From positions 1 to 43,979 of the forward strand of contig JAIQGD010000008.1 of NCBI GenBank assembly GCA_020072765.1: a stretch of DNA of 43,979 nucleotides, read 5' to 3'. How positions within the stretch are numbered: position 1 is the stretch's first letter; each line of letters begins with the position of its first letter. The position numbers and the translations under genes are program-made. This DNA is from Terriglobia bacterium. GTDB taxonomy: Bacteria; Acidobacteriota; Terriglobia; Acidiferrales; UBA7541. This document shows, piece by piece, positions 1 to 9,085 of this stretch. A model generated the notes under the pieces. The model did no database searches and was not told the DNA's origin. It worked only from the letters and a program-made list of their open reading frames with translations.

Positions 1-75
1 GAGAGGGTCAGGGTGAGGGAGCGAGGGGCGCGGGTTGCCGGGGTTTTGGCAAGAGGGGGGTGGGGGCGCGGGTGG

Positions 76-795
76 TTACCGGGTGGCGGCGTAACCGGCG
101 GCGGCGCCGGCGCTGGCGCCCACGGCGAACCACAGCGCGTTGCGGCGCAAACGTCGCCAGAAGCTGCCGCCTTTGGCGGCGGTGAGGGCGGCGTCGCGCT
201 GGCGGGTGAGCGCGGCGATTTTTGCGGCGTCATCGGCGGCGTTTTGGCGGGCGACGGCGAGCTGCGCCTGGCAGGCGCGGCAGTCCTGGACGAAATCATA
301 GAGGGGCTTGAGATCGGCGGCGGGAATTTGCGCCGTGGGAGCGGCAGGGAGGCCGCGTGCGTTCGCGGCGGAGGCATCGGACGCAGAGGGCTGCGCGGCG
401 GGTGGGGATGGAGGCGACACGGGCGACGACGGGGGCGCGAGAGAATTTTCAGACAGGGCAGTTCCCTGCCCGGCGGCGGGTGCCGCGGGCGGGGTGGGTC
501 GGGCGAAGGTGATGGGTTGCGGGAGCAAGAGGAATTGCGGGAGGCTACGGAGAATTTGCGCGGGGGTTTGCGTGGTGCGTTTGAGTGTTTCGATTTGCGC
601 GAGCGTGTCATGGAGCGCGGCGGCGCGGGCGCGCTCGCGGGCGTCGGCGGCGTCGAGAAGTTGCTTCTGTGCGGCGAGCGTGGCCTGCAGGCGCTGCCGC
701 TCGTCGCGGGCGGCGAGCCAGGCGTGGAAGGCCAGCGCGGCCAGGAGGAGCACGGCGGCGAAGGCAGCGAGATTGAAGAGTGTGCGGCGGGGCAT
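76..795 (-). CDS. Membrane protein with coiled coil, possible phage spanin-like lysis protein
   Basis: The 239-residue product begins with a hydrophobic segment (about residues 8-27) and continues into an Arg/Ala/Gln-rich helical stretch (about 30-75) that looks like a coiled coil. A Pro/Ala/Ser-rich linker follows (about 95-150). A second helical part (about 160-205) leads to a C-terminal hydrophobic Gly/Ala segment. An N-terminal anchor with a periplasmic coiled coil is the plan of inner-membrane spanins of the Rz type, but no sequence family was recognised and the second hydrophobic end is not typical of Rz. The ATG at 793-795 has AGGA about 8 nt upstream. It lies downstream of the truncated transglycosylase on the same strand, which fits a lysis region. 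The Pro/Ala linker may be repeat-derived. Confidence 0.6.
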   Translation of the reverse strand: MPRRTLFNLAAFAAVLLLAALAFHAWLAARDERQRLQATLAAQKQLLDAADARERARAAALHDTLAQIETLKRTTQTPAQILRSLPQFLLLPQPITFARPTPPAAPAAGQGTALSENSLAPPSSPVSPPSPPAAQPSASDASAANARGLPAAPTAQIPAADLKPLYDFVQDCRACQAQLAVARQNAADDAAKIAALTRQRDAALTAAKGGSFWRRLRRNALWFAVGASAGAAAGYAATR

Positions 796-805
796 GGGAA
801 GGTCC

Positions 806-896
806 TAGTGGCTAGTAACTAGTAGCGAGTGGCTAGTGAATCGTGATTCGTGACTTGGGACCTGTGACTCGTGACTCGTGACTTGTGATTCGTGAA
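806..896. repeat. Heptad array (AGTGGCT-type then GTGAYTC-type)
   Basis: The stretch reads as successive 7-nt units, first around TAGTGGC/TAGTAAC, then around GTGATTC/GTGACTC/GTGACTT. It lies just upstream of the start of the spanin-like gene. TAG or TGA recurs every 7 nt. Confidence 0.85.
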
Positions 897-974
897 GAGT
901 TCTATAGCGCCCGGTCCCACTTTGCTGGACCGGGCGGCTCGGGCTGGCGTAGACCAAGGCGTGACTTTGCGAGT

Positions 975-1667
975 TCACAGCAAAGACGCAGAATGCTCAC
1001 CGGTTGTCATTGCGAGGAGCGAAGCGCGGGGGCTGCGCCCCGGCGCATTTGCCGGGGCGACGAGGAATCCCTCTTCGCGTGGGCGGGTTGCTGGGGCTGG
1101 CCGAAGAGGGATCCCTCGTCCGCAAGGCGGACTCGGGAGGACCGCATGGTGGAGGGGGCAGCGGGTTCGGCTTGGGAGTGCGGGGCTGGCTCCCGCTTTT
1201 ATGCGGCGAACGGTGTTTCCGCTTCTGCGCGGAGAAGCTTGCTTCGCCGCGGTGCTCGCGAAGTGGGGCAGCGGCGCGGCAAAGCGGCGCCGAGCCGCCG
1301 CACTCCATAGACTGCGCACGGAGCCAGCGGTAGCGCGCGGGCGACCCTGGCAGCCGATGTCGAGGCCGGTGGCCGGGTCGCACAGCGCGCTGAGGAATTT
1401 GCCGCGGAAGCCGTGCTCGCGAGCGACTTGTCCCATCACCTGGAGGAGTCCCCAGGAGATCGAGCGCGCGATTTCCTCGGTGGGCGGGAGCGCGAGCGGC
1501 GCGACGTAGCGCGCGCGGAAAGCGGGCTCGTAGCGAATGGCGTGCGCGTCCCAGGAGGATTCCTGCTCGACGACGGCGCAGACCAGGGCCGGGTCGAGAG
1601 AGTGGCGCGCGGCGGCCGCGCGGGCCAGCGCGAGCAGATCGGCGGGGAGTGAGGTGTTCGGTGACAT
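975..1667 (-). pseudogene. Truncated lytic transglycosylase (SLT fold), C-terminus replaced by repeats
   Basis: The first ~107 residues look like a goose-lysozyme/SLT transglycosylase: a catalytic-type Glu in 'VVEQESSWD', then 'SWGLLQVMGQVAREHGF' and 'DPATGLDIGCQ'. In intact relatives the domain continues with helices and a conserved Asn/Tyr region. Here recognisable homology stops near base 1347, and the remaining ~120 residues are low-complexity Arg/Pro/Ala sequence encoded by interspersed repeats, including a family B element at 1006-1142. The ATG at 1665-1667 is preferred to the TTG two codons upstream; no good ribosome site is visible. Such enzymes act at the peptidoglycan during phage entry or lysis. 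The protein as encoded probably lacks part of its active-site cleft. Confidence 0.75.
1006..1142. repeat. Family B palindromic element, copy 1
   Basis: Ends of the type GTCATTGCGAGGAGCGAAGC and GAAGAGGGATCCCTCGT, with an inner CCGGCGCATTTGCCGGGG hairpin. It forms the 3' part of the broken transglycosylase frame. Confidence 0.85.
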
Positions 1668-1673
1668 GTTCAA

Positions 1674-2204
1674 TGTAGAAGCGAAATGCGTATTCGCCGC
1701 AGAGACGCAGAGAACGCCGAGTTACGACAGAGGAGCGGAGCGACGAGGAATCCCTCTGGGGTGCAGGGCTGCCTCGGCTGCGGCCGAAGAGAGATCCCTC
1801 GTCCGTATGGCGGACTCGGGATGACAGCGTGGTAGGCACGACGAGCGTCTTTCTCGTCGTGGGCCTTTCGCCGCCCATGACAACCGCAGAAGAGCAGGCA
1901 GGATGGGCCTGGGTGATGCCACGGAGCCGGGCTAAAGGCCCCGGCGCTACAGTTACGTCCCGTTCCGTTTGGCGGCCGTGGTAACCGTAGACGAACACAG
2001 CCAGGAGTGGCTGTGCCACACACCGCACAACCCCACGACGAAGCAACGGCGGTTCGTGGTGCCTACGCACGCGCTTCTGTGTTGCTGCGGGCGATGCCGC
2101 CGAGGACAGCAGACCGGGGGCGTCCACGCGTCCAAAGGCACAGCGCACGCGCGGCGCTTGCCGAGGGCGCAGGGGCTTGGTACAACTACGTTTGAGGTGC
2201 AGGC
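1674..2204. other. Repeat-filled spacer without a gene
   Basis: This ~530-nt spacer holds a CGCAGAGACGCAGAG-type fragment (about 1698-1715), a family B element (1729-1827), a partial family C element (about 1913-1958, ending CCCCGGCGCTACAG) and a 20-nt hairpin, family D (1996-2015, CACAGCCA-GGAG-TGGCTGTG). No coding potential is convincing. The 3' end carries GAGGTG, the ribosome site of the permease gene at 2205. Confidence 0.75.
1729..1827. repeat. Family B palindromic element, copy 2
   Basis: Carries GGAGCGGAGCGACGAGGAAT at one end and CGAAGAGAGATCCCTCGT...CGGGATGACA at the other, the same ends as the other B copies. Confidence 0.85.
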
Positions 2205-3422
<1,218 letters not shown>

Positions 3423-3482
3423 TGCGTGGTGATTTGTGCTTCGCCGTGTCGGCTGCGAGGTGCGGGGTGGCGTGTGGGCATC

Positions 3483-3525
3483 GGAACACTTGCTTGGCCC
3501 CAATGCAGCTCTTTCATTACTCCTC
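3483..3525 (-). pseudogene. 3' remnant of the gene now at 6133-6534
   Basis: Bases 3483-3525 match 6155-6197 at 39 of 43 positions. On the minus strand they would encode a 'GVMKELHWGQASVP'-like end, the C-terminus of the protein encoded at 6133-6534. The fragment sits immediately after the ThiS-like gene. It is a duplicated tail end left by a rearrangement or by loss of a paralogue. Confidence 0.6.
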
Positions 3526-3845
3526 TAACCGCCGGCGATGGCGCCTACGACGAAAAATGGCTCAGCGCCTGATGCGACCGCATCGGGCAGCGGCGCGTCG
3601 GGTGGCTCAAGGGAGAGATCTTCCGCGCAGGCGAAGAACCGCAAGAACGACCGGCGCTGTTGCGTGACGTGGTCGCGGATCGTGCCGCGCAGCATCGGAT
3701 AGCGGGCCTCGAGGGCGTCGAGAATCGCGCGCTGCGTCAGCCGGCCTTCGGCGTCGAGTGGGACATCCAGCCGGACTTCGCTTTCAACGCGCGCCAGCGT
3801 CCGCAGGTGCGCCGGGAGCACGACGCGGATCATCGTGGTCATCAT
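3525..3845 (-). CDS. MoaD/ThiS-family ubiquitin-fold protein
   Basis: The 106-residue frame starts at the ATG at 3843-3845 (product [14 protein letters not shown]...). The pattern is that of a beta-grasp sulfur-carrier-like protein: an N-terminal strand '[13 protein letters not shown]', a predicted helix '[16 protein letters not shown]', and a late segment ending '[10 protein letters not shown]'. The terminal Gly-Gly is the hallmark of ThiS, MoaD and ubiquitin-like carriers, whose C-terminal glycine is activated by an E1-like enzyme. It starts 10 nt after the stop of the BNR-repeat gene and is surely co-transcribed with it. Acidobacterial and other genomes often pair these two genes, but no role has been settled to my knowledge. 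No E1-like or thiamine/molybdopterin gene is nearby. Confidence 0.85.
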   Translation of the reverse strand: MMTTMIRVVLPAHLRTLARVESEVRLDVPLDAEGRLTQRAILDALEARYPMLRGTIRDHVTQQRRSFLRFFACAEDLSLEPPDAPLPDAVASGAEPFFVVGAIAGG

Positions 3846-3855
3846 GGCGTCGTAA

Positions 3856-5043
3856 TCACCGCAGTGTCTGGACCTCGACAGAAAGCACGGCCGGAAGATC
3901 GCGGACGATCGGAGCCCAACTCTCTCCGGCATCGGCCGACGCGTACACCTGCCCGCCGGTGGTGCCAAAATAGACGCCGCAGGAATCGAGAGAATCCACG
4001 GCCATCGCGTCACGGAGCACGTTGACGTAGCAGTTGCTTTGCGGCAGGCCTTTGGTGAGCGCCTCCCACTGGTTTCCTCCCGTCCGGCTGCGGTACACGC
4101 GCAGCTTTCCCTCGGGGGGAAAGTGCTCGGAGTCGCTCTTGATCGGGACGACGTAGATGGTCTCGGGTTCATGCGCGTGAACGTCAATCACGAACCCGAA
4201 ATCGGTCGGCAAGTTCCCGCTGACCTCGTGCCAGGACTCACCGGCGTCGTCGCTGCGCATGACATCCCAGTGCTTTTGCATGAAGAGCACACGCGGGCGC
4301 GACGCGTGCATCGCCATGTGGTGAACGCAGTGGCCGACTTCGGCTTCCGGATTGGGGATGTATTGGGACTTGAGCCCGCGATTGATCGGACGCCACGTCT
4401 TGCCACCGTCGTCGGTGCGGAACGCGCCCGCCGCGGAGATGGCAATGTAGATCCGCTTCGGATCGGCCGGATCCAGAAGGATTGTGTGCAGGCCCATGCC
4501 GCCCGCGCCGGGTTGCCATTGGGGTCCAGATGCGTGGCCGCGCAGTCCGGCGAGTTCGTGCCAGGACTGGCCGCCGTCGTTCGTGCGGAACAGGGCCGCA
4601 TCTTCCACGCCGGCGTAAACTGTGTTGGGATCGCTCAGCGACGGATCGAGGTGCCAGACGCGCTTGAACTCCCAGGGATGCTGCGTGCCGTCGTACCACT
4701 GATGCGTGGTGAGAGGCTTGCCGGTTTCCGCGGAGGTGTCGTACGCGAACTTGTTGCTTTCGCCCTTGGGCATTCCGTCGGGCGTGCTAGTCGGTTCGCC
4801 CGGCGGCGTCCCTGGCTGTAGCCAAGTTTTGCCGCCATCGTCGGAGCGCTGAATGATCTGGCCGAACCAGCCGCTGCATTGCGAGGCATACAGCCGATTC
4901 GGGTCCGCGGGCGATCCCTTGAGGTGATAGATCTCCCATCCCGCAAAGTGCGGGCCGCTGACGTCCCACAGCGCGCGCTTTCCATCCGATGCGAGGATAA
5001 ACGCGCCCTTGCGCGTGCCCACCAGTACGCGAACCCTGCTCAT
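3856..5043 (-). CDS. BNR/Asp-box repeat beta-propeller protein (sialidase-like fold)
   Basis: The 395-residue protein carries repeated Asp-box motifs of the S/T-x-D-x-G-x-T/S-W type: SDDGGKTW (67-74), TNDGGQSW (154-161), TDDGGKTW (210-217), SDDAGESW (264-271), a degenerate one (319-326) and SADAGESW (369-376). The spacing fits a six-bladed propeller. No signal peptide is present, so it is likely cytoplasmic, unlike secreted sialidases, and true sialidase active-site residues were not identified. The ATG at 5041-5043 has GGAAGG upstream. It forms a two-gene operon with the ThiS-like gene 10 nt downstream. The pair sits inside the phage gene cluster but resembles chromosomal genes. Confidence 0.85.
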   Translation of the reverse strand: MSRVRVLVGTRKGAFILASDGKRALWDVSGPHFAGWEIYHLKGSPADPNRLYASQCSGWFGQIIQRSDDGGKTWLQPGTPPGEPTSTPDGMPKGESNKFAYDTSAETGKPLTTHQWYDGTQHPWEFKRVWHLDPSLSDPNTVYAGVEDAALFRTNDGGQSWHELAGLRGHASGPQWQPGAGGMGLHTILLDPADPKRIYIAISAAGAFRTDDGGKTWRPINRGLKSQYIPNPEAEVGHCVHHMAMHASRPRVLFMQKHWDVMRSDDAGESWHEVSGNLPTDFGFVIDVHAHEPETIYVVPIKSDSEHFPPEGKLRVYRSRTGGNQWEALTKGLPQSNCYVNVLRDAMAVDSLDSCGVYFGTTGGQVYASADAGESWAPIVRDLPAVLSVEVQTLR

Positions 5044-5186
5044 GGGTCACCTTCCGTCGGAGCTTCGCGCGGTGATGAGCACGATCGGGCTGCCCGTCGT
5101 CGCCGCTCCGCTCACCACTCCATCGTACGTGGCCCTACTCTACAACAATCGTGGCGGCAAATTCCATCTTGGCCGCGCGGTCGCGG

Positions 5187-5441
5187 CTAGTCTCGACGGC
5201 GGTTGCTCAAATCGATCCAGCGGACGGGCGGGAGCGGGGAGCGTTCGATGCCCTGCCGCTCGCAGAGTCGTTCCAGGCGCTCGTAGATGTGCGGGAGGTG
5301 GTTGGTGGCCATGTCGCGGACGAAGGCGCGCATGATTTCGTCGTTGCGGATGCGGCGGTACAGCCAGCGGAGAAACAGGACGAGCTGCACCAGCGAGGTG
5401 AACGCGGCGGTGAGCCAGTAGGGGTTCAGGAGTGTGCGCAT
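5187..5441 (-). CDS. Small membrane protein of unknown function
   Basis: The 84-residue product has one clear hydrophobic helix (about residues 8-27, 'YWLTAAFTSLVQLVLFLRWLY') followed by a charged, mostly helical tail. No family was recognised. It is on the strand of the phage genes and flanked by heptad repeats. Candidates are a phage lysis accessory (antiholin or holin-like) or a virion membrane-associated protein; this is inference only. No ribosome site of note precedes the ATG at 5439-5441. Confidence 0.55.
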   Translation of the reverse strand: MRTLLNPYWLTAAFTSLVQLVLFLRWLYRRIRNDEIMRAFVRDMATNHLPHIYERLERLCERQGIERSPLPPVRWIDLSNRRRD

Positions 5442-5446
5442 GGTGG

Positions 5447-5495
5447 TGAGTAGTGATTGGTGAGTAGTGGCTAGTGGCGAGTGGCTAGTGACTAG
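5447..5495. repeat. Heptad array (GTGAGTA/AGTGGCT type)
   Basis: Seven-nt units around GTGATTG, GTGAGTA, GTGGCTA and GTGGCGA run without interruption. The array overlaps the 3' end of the broken gene at 5485-6072, giving its TAG. Confidence 0.85.
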
Positions 5496-6072
5496 AAACG
5501 GGTCTGCGCGCCGACGGCGGTGGCGGAGACGACAATCGGATCATTTGCAGCACGGTGCGAAAGACACGCAGGTCCGCATCGAGGTGATTTGGCTTGGTGT
5601 GCAAGCTCAGGTCGTAGTTGACGGAGGGGACGGAGGCGTCAAAATCCGGGTCCGGCTCGCCCGCCTGCGTGACCACAAAGATGTCGATCCAGCCATCGAA
5701 CGGTTCACCCTCGCGGCCTCGCTCCGCAGTCCGGCGACATGCAAACCGTCCGGCGCCGGGCCGCACGGCGCTCGCGCGACGCCCACACACTCCGACCTGA
5801 GGAAATCGCGCAGCCGTTTCGTATCGTCTGTCTGGTAGCTCACGAAGACGTCGATATAACGGCTGCGCTCAATGTCATCGCGGCAGCTCGTTGCGTCTGG
5901 AGTGCCCAAGAGGAAAAACTGGGCCATGATCGTGCTGGTCGTCGGGCAAAGGACATAGCAGCGTGCCCTGCGGGACAGGAACCGTGATCCCGAACTCTTC
6001 GTTCCGGTAGACGCGGGGCTTGGCCGTCGCCGCGCTCAGCATAGCGGCCGCGGTCAGCAACGAAAGGAGCAT
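5485..6072 (-). pseudogene. Secreted protein gene broken by two apparent frameshifts
   Basis: Three overlapping minus-strand frames make one plausible protein. Part 1 (from the ATG at 6070-6072) has a signal peptide 'MLLSLLTAAAMLSAATA' followed by 'RVYRNEEFGITVPVPQG'. The frame changes at a T run near 5925, where one T too many would explain the shift, and continues as 'FLLGTPDATSCRDDIERSRYIDVFVSYQ'. A second shift near 5715-5740 leads to 'FDGWIDIFVVTQAGEPDPDF' and 'VFRTVLQMIRLSS'. The rebuilt product would be about 190 residues and exported. The family is not recognised. Either the gene is decaying or there are two base-call errors. It lies directly downstream of the secreted protein gene at 6133-6534. 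Confidence 0.6.
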
Positions 6073-6132
6073 CAGGCGGATCAACACAGGGCGCCTCGGC
6101 GCCGCTCTACCGAGCAAGTTGTCCCGCCTGCC

Positions 6133-6534
6133 TCATCGCGCCGCCATCGGAATGGGAACACTCGCTTGGCCCCAGTGCAGCTCTTCCATGACTCCTCGGT
6201 GGAAGTCACCGACAAATAGCCGATGGTTGTGGAAGTCGATCTTGGCCACCGCGGTCTCCAGTTTGTCGACCTCCCTCAGAGGGGCATTCACATCCACGAG
6301 GATAATGATGGGCCAGTCGAGGCCCTTGGCGGATGCGATCGCCTCCAGGTTTGTCAGCAAGGAATTCTCGCGCGTGTTTTCCACCACTGTTTTGTCCACG
6401 CGATAGACTGCCGATCCCCTGGCCATCCGAACAGATATAACCACCGGGGTGCGATCTTCTTGTGCTTGGAGATCACGAGATAAGCTGAAGAGGCAAAGCA
6501 GCAGAAGCACGGATGAGCGGATGGGCAGGCTCAT
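6133..6534 (-). CDS. Exported small protein, weakly ExbD/TolR-like
   Basis: The 133-residue product begins with a signal peptide (about residues 1-24, ending 'SRDLQA'). The mature part has 'VVISVRMARGSAVYRVDKTVV', a helical stretch, then 'DWPIIILVDVNAPLREVDKL'. That alternation of strand, helix and 'D-x-x-x-x-x-x-V' resembles the periplasmic domain of ExbD/TolR, but the resemblance is loose and the membrane-anchor Asp is absent. The ATG at 6532-6534 lies just after the TGA of the upstream hydrolase gene (6536), so the two are translationally coupled. A degraded copy of its last 14 codons lies at 3483-3525. Confidence 0.6.
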   Translation of the reverse strand: MSLPIRSSVLLLLCLFSLSRDLQAQEDRTPVVISVRMARGSAVYRVDKTVVENTRENSLLTNLEAIASAKGLDWPIIILVDVNAPLREVDKLETAVAKIDFHNHRLFVGDFHRGVMEELHWGQASVPIPMAAR

Positions 6535-6535
6535 T

Positions 6536-7171
6536 TCACTCTCCCGTATACCTGCGAAACACATTCGGGGAATGCGGGCCGGGCTGAAACGTCATGTCGA
6601 CGCCAATGTTTTTGGCGTGAGCGGTCATCGCCGTCACGGCCCCGTTCTTGTCGACGGAAACAACTATACCCGAATGGCCGGTCGCGTCAGCGAAATTCTC
6701 TTTTCGCGCGGCGACATCGCCGGGCTGGGGTGTCTCGCCCGGCTCCAGGAATCGCCAGCCGGGCACGGGCGAGTTGGCCCACTCCGCGGCGCTCGGAGCG
6801 CCTTTCGTGCCGTCCGCCTTTATTACGACCGGCTTGGATGCTCCGGATTCCGCCACGGCTTTCTGCACGAACAGGTTGCAGGTCGGGCGACCCGGCGTGT
6901 ACGGCATGGAGGTGTCTCCAGCGTGCTGGCTGGCCGCATCGGCGATGGCTTGGCGCCTGCCTCGATTCCTAGGGCTGACCTCGTGGCTCGGCGCTCGTCC
7001 TGGCTGCGTCTGCCGGATCAGGACATGGCGGCCATCGAGCGTTACCCAGTGGGCGTTCGGGTCCTGCGGCTGCGGCGAGTGCGGATTCGAAGTGGTTTCG
7101 CTGGCGCGGGCCTGCTCCACGGAGCGGCCATACGCGGGATTGATGTAAAACCTGCCGTTAACAAAAGGCAT
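6536..7171 (-). CDS. Phage-associated Cys-His hydrolase (NlpC/P60 or CHAP-like)
   Basis: The 211-residue protein has a short N-terminal motif (MPFVNG...INPAYG...EQAR, residues 1-22) also present in the protein at 30013-30438. Then comes 'HWVTLDGRHVLIRQ' (41-54), a charged linker, and a C-terminal domain with 'TCNLFVQKAV' (Cys98), 'PGDVAA' (150-155) and 'TGHSGIVVSV' (His166). A Cys at the head of a helix followed by Gly-His in a strand is the NlpC/P60-CHAP papain-like plan, usually a peptidoglycan amidase or endopeptidase. The third catalytic residue was not identified. The ATG at 7169-7171 has GGAG about 7 nt upstream and is chosen over upstream codons for that reason and because the motif matches its paralogue from residue 1. 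It probably acts in lysis or as a virion hydrolase. Confidence 0.78.
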   Translation of the reverse strand: MPFVNGRFYINPAYGRSVEQARASETTSNPHSPQPQDPNAHWVTLDGRHVLIRQTQPGRAPSHEVSPRNRGRRQAIADAASQHAGDTSMPYTPGRPTCNLFVQKAVAESGASKPVVIKADGTKGAPSAAEWANSPVPGWRFLEPGETPQPGDVAARKENFADATGHSGIVVSVDKNGAVTAMTAHAKNIGVDMTFQPGPHSPNVFRRYTGE

Positions 7172-7301
7172 GTGGGTTCTCCGCCGCCTCGGGAAGTAGC
7201 GCGGCAAAAAAAAACGCGGGTGGTGCACGGTCCGGCGGCACTACAGAGATTTCTGCCTGACTGCAGAACTGTTTTTTGAAAACCCAACAACTACCCCTCT
7301 A

Positions 7302-7850
7302 CTATCCGAACAGCGATGCGATGGAGGAGCCGAGGCCGAACAGGCCGCCAGGGACGCTCGAACCGCTCGAGGCGCGCTGGCGGACGCTGAGGAGTTCGGC
7401 GGGGACGCCCATGGCGCGGCCCAGGAGATTGGTGTCGATGCCGTAAGTCTGGCCGAGCGCGTTGAGGCCGGCGAGGTGCTCCTTGAGTTGCTGGTTGGCG
7501 AAGGCGATCTGATTCTGCTGGGCCTGGCTGGCGTCGGTCTGGGCCTGCTCGCGGCCGAGCTGCGCGAGCAGGTCGCCGTAGCCGGCGGCGTTGTGCGTGG
7601 CGGCCAGGCGATTGGCGGCGCGCTGGCGGAGCGCGTCGAAGGCGGTGTTGGCCGCGCCCAGGCTTTGCTGCGTGATGGCCGAGCGCTGCTCGGGCGTGTA
7701 GCCCTGGCTATTCAGCAGGTCCTGGATCGTCGGCATCATCAACGAGCGATCCTGCGTGCCCTGCTGGTTGCTCTGCGCGATGAGCTGGTTTTGCTGCGCG
7801 AGTTGCTGGTCGGTGAGCTTGCGCGTGGATTGTTCAGCGGCGCGGGACAT
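7302..7850 (-). CDS. Gln/Ala-rich virion protein (phage), function unknown
   Basis: The 182-residue protein is very rich in Gln and Ala, is predicted mostly helical (residues 1-135), and ends in a Ser/Gly/Leu-rich tail 'GGLFGLGSSIASLFG'. Helical, Gln-rich proteins of this size with a glycine-rich amphipathic end occur among internal virion or ejection proteins of short-tailed phages. That assignment is inference from composition and position (between hydrolase and GNAT gene). A strong AAGGAG lies 5 nt before the ATG at 7848-7850, suggesting a structural protein made in quantity. An array-like TAG-rich spacer follows the stop. Confidence 0.65.
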   Translation of the reverse strand: MSRAAEQSTRKLTDQQLAQQNQLIAQSNQQGTQDRSLMMPTIQDLLNSQGYTPEQRSAITQQSLGAANTAFDALRQRAANRLAATHNAAGYGDLLAQLGREQAQTDASQAQQNQIAFANQQLKEHLAGLNALGQTYGIDTNLLGRAMGVPAELLSVRQRASSGSSVPGGLFGLGSSIASLFG

Positions 7851-7888
7851 GGTGTCTCCTTTGCAGCGCCCCAGCGGGGGCGGAAGAG

Positions 7889-7919
7889 AGTGGCTAGTGG
7901 CGAGTGGCTAGTGGCTAGA
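7889..7919. repeat. Heptad array (AGTGGCT type), forward
   Basis: Four to five units of AGTGGCT/AGTGGCG upstream of the Gln-rich protein gene. It pairs in inverted orientation with the array at 8040-8120. Confidence 0.85.
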
Positions 7920-8039
7920 AATTGACCTGCCCGCCGGAGTGTGAGGTGGTTGGGCGGGGGGAAAAGTAGGGAATAGGTGGCAGGTTGAGCAAAGCATGCC
8001 CGGTCCGATACAGCCGGACCGGCCGCTACAAAATCGGAG

Positions 8040-8120
8040 CACGAATCACAAGTCACGAATCACGAGTCACTGGTCACCAATCACTACTCACGAATCTCTA
8101 GCCACTCGCCACTAGCCACT
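8040..8120. repeat. Heptad array (reverse orientation)
   Basis: Units around ACGAATC, ACGAGTC, then ACTAGCC/ACTCGCC. The right end overlaps the last codons of the GNAT gene: on the minus strand AGTGGC-TAG gives its final Ser-Gly-stop. Confidence 0.85.
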
Positions 8121-8519
8121 GGTTTTCAGCCTGCGGCAGTAGGGCGTCCAGGCATCGTCGCGGACCCAGCCGAGGATTTGCAGGCGGCGTCCGAAGCGCG
8201 TGGCGATGGGCGGGGGGAGCCAGGCGTGGGCGTCGTCGAGGCCGCGGGCGAGAAGGTCGCGTTCGCCGGCTTGGTGCAAGGCGAGCAGCCGGGCGTAACG
8301 CTCGCGCGGATTCCCTGCCCCGGGATCGGCGAGCAGGTAGATCTCGCAGGTCAGGCGGGCCAGCGAAGCCATCACGGCGCGCCCGGCGTCATCTTCGACC
8401 ACCAGCTTCGAGACGAAAATCGGGTCGGCCAGATCGGGAAACGCGTAGTCGAAGCCCTGGCGCGCGTGCATCTGGCGCAGCGCGCCGAGGTCGGCTTCCG
8501 TGTATTCGCGGATGAGCAT
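8112..8519 (-). CDS. GNAT-like acyltransferase fold protein of phage type
   Basis: The 135-residue product starts 'MLIREYTEADLGALRQMHARQG', the usual first strand and helix of a GNAT N-acetyltransferase. 'ASLARLTCEIYLLADPG' matches the central beta-hairpin region, and the C-terminal part 'LQILGWVRDDAWTPYCRRL' matches the last strand where GNAT proteins read 'y.k.GF'. The acetyl-CoA loop (R/Q-x-x-G-x-G/A) is not obvious, so catalysis is uncertain. Proteins of this type are common beside tail genes in phages. Its last residues and TAG are made by the heptad array. No clear ribosome site is seen. Confidence 0.75.
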   Translation of the reverse strand: MLIREYTEADLGALRQMHARQGFDYAFPDLADPIFVSKLVVEDDAGRAVMASLARLTCEIYLLADPGAGNPRERYARLLALHQAGERDLLARGLDDAHAWLPPPIATRFGRRLQILGWVRDDAWTPYCRRLKTSG

Positions 8520-8524
8520 GGAGG

Positions 8525-8550
8525 CAGTGGCTAGTGGCGAGTGGCTAGTG
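8525..8550. repeat. Heptad array (AGTGGCT type), forward
   Basis: Units AGTGGCT, AGTGGCG, AGTGGCT just upstream of the GNAT gene start. Confidence 0.8.
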
Positions 8551-8614
8551 CGATCGGAATCCCGCGCCTCGCTCTGTGCCTCTGTGTCTCCGTGGCCAAT
8601 CCCACATCGAACCG

Positions 8615-9085
8615 TCAGAAGACGCGGTGGCGGAGCAGCGGATGGAGGCGCGCGAGGGCTTCGGCGGCGTCGAAGGTGGTGGCGCCCGGCGCGACGCCGT
8701 GCGGGGCGAGCGCGGCGTGCGCGGCGTCCGAAATCGGTTTCTGCGCCAGCGGATGCGGCAGGGCCTCGAAGGCGGAGTCGTCCTCCAGCGCCAGGTGCAC
8801 GCCTTCGTCGGCGTCGATGAGGACGAGGATTTGCCGACGGTCTCCGTCGGCGGAAGTTGTAGCGGCGGCCTTCAGGCCGGCCGATCCGGACGTGGCGGCA
8901 CTGCTTGCTGCGCTCTCTTCCGCGGCGGCATCGGGGCCTGCGCTTCCGTCGGCAGCGGGCACGGCGTGCCGTGCCCCTACGGAGTCGTCGGGCGCGTCGA
9001 GCACGATGAAATGCGAGTTGGCGAAGCGCGCGGCGTGCTGTTGCCAGGCGCCGAACGTGGTCAGGTAGTAGCGTTTGCCAGTCAT
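8615..9085 (-). CDS. Conserved-looking phage protein with in-frame repeat insertions
   Basis: The 156-residue product begins 'YYLTTFGAWQQHAARFANSH' followed by 'FIVLDAPDD' and continues, after an Ala/Ser-rich middle, as 'RRQILVLIDADEGVHLALED'. The strand and helix pieces look like one small globular domain split by a ~45-residue insert. The insert DNA contains two repeat elements: a near-palindrome of family E (8957-8976, arms GGGCACGGC/GCCGTGCCC) and a GGCCTTCAGGCC-containing element (about 8861-8884). The reading frame is kept through both. No function was recognised; it sits between the Hint-domain tail gene and the GNAT gene. The start ATG at 9083-9085 has no strong ribosome site. Confidence 0.7.
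   Translation of the reverse strand: MTGKRYYLTTFGAWQQHAARFANSHFIVLDAPDDSVGARHAVPAADGSAGPDAAAEESAASSAATSGSAGLKAAATTSADGDRRQILVLIDADEGVHLALEDDSAFEALPHPLAQKPISDAAHAALAPHGVAPGATTFDAAEALARLHPLLRHRVF

Noticed and set aside
1722-2148. Small frames made of B and C repeats (products of 'HSEERS/RNDTR' type)
   Set aside because: The same translations recur wherever the repeats occur, so they are repeat artefacts.
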